In this document: positions 58,103-64,000 of the stretch, piece by piece
Layout of the letters: the number at the start of each line of letters is the position of its first letter
Numbering within the stretch: position 1 is the stretch's first letter
Assembly (NCBI GenBank): GCA_963556695.1
Contig: CAUWAG010000003.1
Coordinates: 930,001 to 994,000 of the forward strand
Origin: Anthostomella pinea
Taxonomy: Eukaryota > Ascomycota > Sordariomycetes > Xylariales > Xylariaceae
Length of the DNA: 64,000 nucleotides
Direction: 5' to 3'
Translations under genes and position numbers: made by a program
The notes under the pieces: generated by a model
What the model saw: the letters and a program-made list of their open reading frames with translations, nothing else
The model's database searches: none
What the model was told of the DNA's origin: nothing

Positions 58103-59206
58103 TCAAGGGGCATCTGCACCAGCTGGGACCTGGGTCGAGATGATAAAGTTCTCCATCATGGCTTGGCCACCCCCAGCCTTGGCTGCGCCGCTGCCGCTTC
58201 CTCCCGCACCGGCTGAGGCCATTCCGCTGCGTCCCGCCAGAAAGGGACCGACATCATGGCGCTTGACAACGAGGCACAGCACGCGCCCGTAAATAGAGAA
58301 TCCCTCGTACGAGATGTCCATGGCGAGCTTCTTTTTGTCATCATCCTCGCCGGCACCTGCAGCGCCTTCCCTGCGGCGCTTCGCCGGTGGGGGCCTCATG
58401 CTCCCATCTTCAGGACTATGCACGAACAAGCCGTCGTCCTCATCGTCTTCACCCCCTGCGCCTGCCTGATCATCATCATCTGATATCACCTCGAGGGCAC
58501 TATTCGGGTCGCCTGCAGCATGATCTGCGTCTGTTTCCGTATTCCTGCGTGCGCGCTTAGGCCGCCTGCTGCGGTTAGCCACCGTCTCATCTACGGCGGG
58601 GATGGCGGCCAGTGCAGCCGCCACATCTTCGTCGTCGCTCTCCTCTCGACGTATCGCTGCTGGCGCAGTGTCCACCACGGTATCCACGTCGATGGGTGCC
58701 TCGTTGGTCGCGCCCATGAGCCGGCCCGAGTTGGATGTCAGCTTTGTTTGCGTCGTATCGTGGAAGTGCTTGTGTTTCGTCAGGAGTGAGTGGCGCGTGC
58801 TGGTATCCGTGAGGAATATCGACACCTCGAAATCATCTGTGATGTGTAACATGGGGGCGTCAGTACTCCGTAGATCTTGTTGAGACTTTGGTCGCCAGGA
58901 TTATGCAGAGGACCGCTCAGATGTACTGTACTTTGCGACCGGCAAAACGGGGATAGAGAGTGACTTCTTACCTTCGACCACGACATCTTTGATGCCTTTT
59001 TTCTTTGTGCTTTTCTTGCGGCTACGCTCACGCTCCTCTCGAAGCTTGGGCAATACGTAAGGTCGAACGCTGTCGATGACCCTCTGTAGGACAGGCTTCC
59101 TCGGGTTCAGCAGCCAAGTCTGCGCGAGTGCAGGGTTGTCGAGGTAGATGCGGCATTCTAGGACGGAATACTTGGTGATGCGAAGGTATCGGCGAATTGG
59201 CGCCAT
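58103..59206 (-). CDS. Conserved fungal protein of unknown function
   Basis: Exons 59206-58972 and 58836-58103, with a 135-bp intron (58837-58971, GTAAGA...CACAG), encode 322 residues. Splicing joins KGIKDVVVE to DDFEVSIFLTDTSTRHSLL. The N-terminus (MAPIRRYLRITKYSVLECRI) is compact and looks folded. The middle is acidic and disordered, with an NLS-like RSRRPKRARR and PPAKRRRE. The end has another folded-looking piece (MDISYEGFSIYGRVLCLVVKR). I have the impression of a protein widespread in Pezizomycotina with conserved ends and a variable middle, but I cannot assign a function. The basic clusters suggest the nucleus. It is divergently arranged with the IleRS gene. Confidence 0.82.
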
Positions 59207-59534
59207 CGCGACGTCGGGCAGTGGTATATCATATCGCAGCCTTTAAGAGGTTGGCGGGCATGTGAAAGCGTTCGTGGACGTGAACCGAATGCTTCGCGAC
59301 CGATCGTGGAATGCGACCAGAACACAGGCGCGCGATGACGATTATAATTGATTGATGACCGCCTCGTCCTGTGTGTGGCTGATGCACCCGAAACATGTGG
59401 CTCAAGCTTTGGAAGCCTTATCGATAAGCACGCCAGCTTCCATGTCGTGAACTTTTCCAGGATGAAGAAGTCAACAGCTTGATATAGGCGCAATACTCGA
59501 GGCTCGCAGCCATCACCATGATTTGGAAAATACC
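59207..59534. promoter_or_regulatory. Divergent promoter between the unknown protein and mitochondrial IleRS
   Basis: The two start codons are only 328 bp apart and face away from each other, so the genes must share this region. No clear TATA box is seen. A TCGATAAGC/CTTATCGAT-type GATA word lies near 59420. Confidence 0.5.
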
Positions 59535-62500
59535 ATGTCGAAATCATGGACGGCTAAGTTGAGGCTTCCCAAGTCGACGTTCCCGTACGTCTTTCCCACC
59601 ATTGACCTTCCTACTAAAGCTGATCGCGCGCGTCCGCTTAGCCCGAGGCCTCTTCCTGCCTTTCGGGAAACGTACATACAACGATGCGCCGACAATCTAT
59701 ACGAGTGGCAGCGGAAGAATCGACCTTCCGATGACACTTTCGTTCTTCACGACGGCCCGCCATACGCCAATGGCAGCCTCCATGTTGGCCACGCCCTGAA
59801 CAAGATTTTGAAAGACATGATCTTAAGGGTGAAGGTTCAGCAAGGTTAGCAGCTAGTCCGCCGAGGTTGCAGGCTCGAGTCGCTCATGCACCAAGAATTC
59901 TAGGTAGACGTGTACACTATGTGCCAGGCTGGGACTGCCACGGCCTGCCAATCGAGCTCAAGGCTCTCGAGAACTCCAAAGGCGCGAAGCTTACACCCCT
60001 CGAAATTCGAAAGTCCGCCCGAAACCTCGCCTCGAACACCGTCACCAAGCAGATGAAAGAATTCCGATCGTTTGGTGTAATGAGCGATTGGGAACAAAGA
60101 TGGACTACAATGGACGCGGCATATGAGATGAGACAGCTACGGTTGTTCCAGAAGATGGTGAGGAAAGGCCTGATTTACCGCAAGTTCAAGCCCGTCTATT
60201 GGTCGCCGTCTTCTCAGACAGCGCTGGCGGAAGCCGAGCTCGAATACAAGGATGACCACACGTCCAATGCCGCCTGGGTCAGGTTTCCTATCACGGAAGA
60301 ATGGCGGTCCCTTCCTCAATTTGAGGGGGTGCAGGGCAAAATCCAGGGGAAGCTGTATGCCATCATTTGGACTACAACACCCTGGACTCTGCCTGCAAAC
60401 AGAGCCATAGCAGTGCATGATGACTTGGAGTACTGCGTTGTTAGCGACGGGACAGATGGCTTACTCGTAGCGAAAAGCCGTCTTGACACATTGAAGGAGA
60501 AACTGGCCAAGTCAACCGCTAGCCGTAACGCAACGGAACCAAGTGTTGACGTGTTGGAGACGTTTAAAGGCAGGCAATTGAGCGGTCTTCAGTACATCAA
60601 CCGGTTACGAGGCAAGACCGCTTCACCCCAGCCACTGATCCACGCCGACTTTGTGTCGGCAGACTCGGGTTCAGGACTAGTCCATCTCGCACCAGGCCAT
60701 GGGTTTGACGACTACGAGGTCTGCAACTCTCAGGGTATACCAGTGGCAGCACCAATAGACGACCAGGGCAAATTCACGAAGGATGCTTTTCCTGATGCGC
60801 CAGAAGTCTTACTCTCCGCTCCTTCGGTCAACGAAGGAGGTGGGCGAAACGTACTTGAGCTTCTTGAACCAGATGGTGACGTCTTGCTCGTGGAGAAATA
60901 CCAACACAAGTACCCGTACGACTGGCGAACCAAGCAGCCAGTGGTCATCAGGGCTACCGAGCAGTGGTTCGCCGATGTTGCACATATCAAAGATGAAGCC
61001 CTCGAAGCTCTGAACAATATCCGCTTTGTACCCGAAGCCGGCAAGAAGCGACTTGAGAGCTTTGTTCAAGGTCGGAGTGAGTGGTGCATATCACGGCAAC
61101 GTGCTTGGGGTGTTCCCATTCCAGCTCTATACGATGAGACCGGCGCAGCCATGGTAAATGAGGAAGTGGTCGACCACATTATCTCTGTCATCCAGGAACG
61201 TGGAACGCATGCATGGTGGTCGGATGCTGCAGATGACCCGTCATGGATACCGAGCTCGTTACAGGGCACATTCCGGCGAGGGACTGATACAATGGATGTC
61301 TGGTTCGACAGCGGCAGCAGCTGGACTATGATGCCAGGTCGTGCCGATGTGTACCTGGAAGGCTCTGATCAGCACCGTGGTTGGTTCCAATCTAGTCTAC
61401 TCACGCGGATCGCAGCAGGATCCGAAGCCGGCTCGGATTTCGAGAAAGGAGCACCGTTCAAGCAACTCATCACCCACGGCTTCACGCTAGATCAGGATGG
61501 CAAGAAGATGTCCAAGTCAATTGGGAACATCATAGAGCCACAGCAGATCATGGAGGGCACCCTCTTGCCACCTCTGAAGCGGAAAGGGAAAGCTGCTAAA
61601 GGGCCGGTGACCTACGATGCCCTGGGTCCCGACGTCCTACGACTATGGGCTGCCAGCAGCGACTACACCCGTGACGTGGCCATTGGTGTGCCTGTTCTTC
61701 AAGGCCTCCATACTGCCTTGATCAAGTACCGCACGATCGTGAAGATGCTTCTGGGTTCAATGCACGAATCTGCTCGTACTGCGCCTTTGACCGTCACCGA
61801 CGAGATCGCCATCATGCAGCTGCAGGACACCATGGCTGAAGTCGGCAAGGCATTTGAGAACCACGAGTTCTACAGAGGCTTCAATGCCCTAAACAGATGG
61901 ATTACTAACGACCTCTCGGCTTTCTACCTAGAGACGCTGAAGGATCGGCTGTACTGTGGTGATGGCGGAGGTGTACTCGAACCCATCTTCAATGGCTTTC
62001 TGCGAATGCTCGCCCCGATGACCCCTCTACTGGTGGAAGAAGCCTGGGATCACCGTCCGGAATGGATAAAGCAAGACTCGTAAGTCACATCCACAGACGC
62101 GATCGCATGTTACGTCTAGCTAACCAGACACAGGTCCGCGGTTTATCCACTCCACCAGCTGTACACTGACCCAATTATCGATCCCAGTCGTCTCATCCAC
62201 AACACCGACGATCTCCGCAATGATGTGCCAGCTCTGATGACCGTCCACGCAGCCATCAAGGCTGCCTTGGAGCGTGGCCGAGCTGCCAAGGACATCGGGT
62301 CGTCTTTGCAAAGCGCTGTAGAGATCCACACCGGCGACGGCTCAACCCAAGCCGTATTGAACAAGTACGCCGACGAGCTCCCAGGCATGTTCGTCGTCTC
62401 CGCGGTGCACGTCAACCACTCTCCCGACGTCCAGACGGAGTGGGCGTACCGCGAGGACTTTGACGTCAATGGTACCAAGGGGTACGTCGAGGTACGGTCT

Positions 62501-62596
62501 CCGGAGCAGGCCAAATGCCCGCGCTGCTGGCGCTATGTCGCGCCGGCCGAAGATGAGCTCTGTAAGAGGTGTGATGACGTTGTCGCTGCGCTGTAG
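59535..62596 (+). CDS. ISM1: Isoleucyl-tRNA synthetase, mitochondrial
   Basis: Three exons (59535-59844, 59904-62079, 62134-62596), with introns of 59 and 54 bp, encode 982 residues. This is a class I aminoacyl-tRNA synthetase: the HIGH motif appears as [15 protein letters not shown] (HVGH at residues 83-86), and KMSKS is in [14 protein letters not shown] (residues 638-642). Between them are [26 protein letters not shown] (editing-domain entry), [12 protein letters not shown] and [11 protein letters not shown]. The C-terminus has the zinc ribbon CPRCWRY...LCKRC found in bacterial-type IleRS, which marks it as the organellar enzyme. The first ~40 residues ([16 protein letters not shown]) are basic and likely a mitochondrial targeting peptide. 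It charges mitochondrial tRNA-Ile. The start is the ATG at 59535; the frame upstream opens only with a TTG. Confidence 0.97.
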
Positions 62597-64000
62597 ATGT
62601 GCTGTGCTGTGTACGAGGATCTGTGTAATGATACTGCTCGTGTGAGGATTTAGACAGATGTGTATAACACGACGATACCCGTTTCCGCCACCCCACACGT
62701 CTCGTTATTGTTCACCCAGCCCCGTGAGCCTCCAGCCTATGCACCCTTCTTTCAACCAGGGGTTGTTGATCATGGTTGCCTTGCCGTGAAATATATGCGG
62801 CAATGGCTGACTGACTGACTGCGGTTCCGCACAAGGGTTAGTTAGTGCCGGTTAGTTAGTGCCGGTTGGTGAGGAAGGTCGACGAGGTTATCGCGAGGGG
62901 TGGTTGGTTCCCTGACAGAGGGACTCACTCGCGTGTGACGTTCCGATCATTCGGGAGACTCGGTACTTCTTCCATCAGCTAGCTACATCAAGGGCGACGC
63001 GAAACTGATGTACCAAAGACCAAAGAGAGAGAGAGAGAGGTCGCGCAGCCGAATCGAATAAAGGGGAGCCTCGTCGTCGGTGTCGGTGTGTGGACGGACC
63101 AACCTGGTCTGCAGAGGACGTGGTTGGTTGGTTGGTTTGTGGTTTGTGTGTGTATAAAAGGGATCAAGGCGTCGTCAGGGACTGATGGGGAGATGGGGAG
63201 ATTGGGAGGTGGGAGGTAGGGATGTGGGATGTGGGAGTATTACTCGTCGTACACTTTGCTTTAGCCATATCAGGTACGCGATGGTGGGAGCTGTGCCTGA
63301 AATTATGGATGTTTGTAGGATTCGACGGAAGGCCACTTAAGAGATCACTGTAGCCGCGACTCTCTCGGGATACTCACTATCAACTCGACACAGCTTCCCT
63401 CGCTATGGCTCATACCTCTGATTACACCTCGCTTCCCACGAAGGATATAGGAACGGTAGTAAAGAACATGTTCCACCCGGCCTGTCCCAGTTGCCGCTGA
63501 GAGCGACCAACACGATTCCTCGACACGTAAATCGACCAGACCATCACGAAGACCAGAGCATAACCGACTCAGCAGAAAAGCAGGATACTTGTCTTCCCGC
63601 ACCTAGTAAATTAGCACGTCAGTTAACCAGCCCAAGACCTCAAACAGGTACATCACGGACAGCATTTCCGCTTTCCCTAACTGCAGTGACCTCGGTCCCC
63701 AGTCGCTCTTCTCCGCAGATTGGAAACCCGCACCTAGAGACCTGACAGAGTAAAAAGGCTGGATGCAAGAACTCCACTGGTGATAGAAAGAGGGATACTT
63801 GACCCCGCAAGATGCTAGCGAGGAAGATCTAACCATGTATACCTTAGTCACCCTGCACAAGTCACCGTCCGGCATGTTGCATTCCAGTTCTGAACATTAA
63901 TAAAATATCCATATTCATGGCATAAGCACCCTAGCATAAGCAGCTTGCGTCCGCAAGATAATCTTGGATGCTTTCTCCATAGTGCTTACCTTATCCATAT
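62597..64000. other. Right edge, no gene supported
   Basis: Normal-GC DNA. There is a duplicated GTTAGTTAGTGCCG word near 62839-62867, a (GA)n run near 63025-63039, GTTG/GTTT repeats near 63122-63150, and a TATA-like GTATAAAAGGG near 63152 that could belong to a gene further right. Short frames at 63345-63602 and 63491-63745 have no motif. Confidence 0.4.

Overview
The window comes from a filamentous ascomycete (Pezizomycotina). Genes carry short introns (54-135 bp, GTAAG-type donors, CTAAC-type branch sites). Several conserved fungal proteins are recognisable: an Rrn9-domain protein, Nop7/pescadillo, PIG-U, a Sam37-like metaxin and mitochondrial isoleucyl-tRNA synthetase. Two large blocks are extremely AT-rich and TpA-rich, as expected of repeat-induced point mutation (RIP). 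I cannot name a genus from the sequence.

Layout. (1) 1-13150 is a repeat compartment: RIP-like AT-rich sequence containing a truncated Fot1/pogo transposon end, a short internally deleted Ty1/copia element with both LTRs and a TSD, and five solo LTRs from three families. (2) 13243-15996 is a decayed six-intron AAA+ ATPase gene at the block edge, with four in-frame stops each explicable by a C-to-T change. A doubtful membrane-protein remnant follows (16455-17104). (3) 17096-25303 is an ordinary gene cluster: a HAD-like hydrolase (-), an Rrn9-domain protein (-), NOP7 (-) and PIG-U (+). (4) 25304-36800 is sparser: a tRNA-like element, a three-exon small secreted protein, an extended SDR, a solo LTR and a Sam37-like gene. 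(5) 36800-42880 is a second AT-rich block with an intact Fot1/pogo-like transposon (51-bp TIRs, TA duplication), solo LTRs of three families, and a 287-bp perfect TAA microsatellite fused to a truncated LTR. (6) 42880-56299 is about 13 kb of normal-GC DNA in which I can support no gene, but which holds an over-represented 11-mer. (7) 56300-62596 holds a membrane-anchored GH114 glycosidase (-), a conserved unknown nuclear-looking protein (-) and mitochondrial IleRS (+), the last two divergent. 62597-64000 shows no gene.

The genes do not form one pathway. They are mostly housekeeping genes (rRNA synthesis and 60S assembly, GPI anchoring, mitochondrial import and translation) interspersed with accessory loci. 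The main story is genome compartmentalisation: short, nearly unmutated LTRs and an intact DNA transposon sit inside heavily mutated AT-rich DNA, and a neighbouring host-type gene carries RIP-like nonsense changes. The most testable new items are the small secreted protein at 28917-29508, the decayed ATPase, and the GTACAGTACAT motif seen six times between 46.5 and 59 kb.
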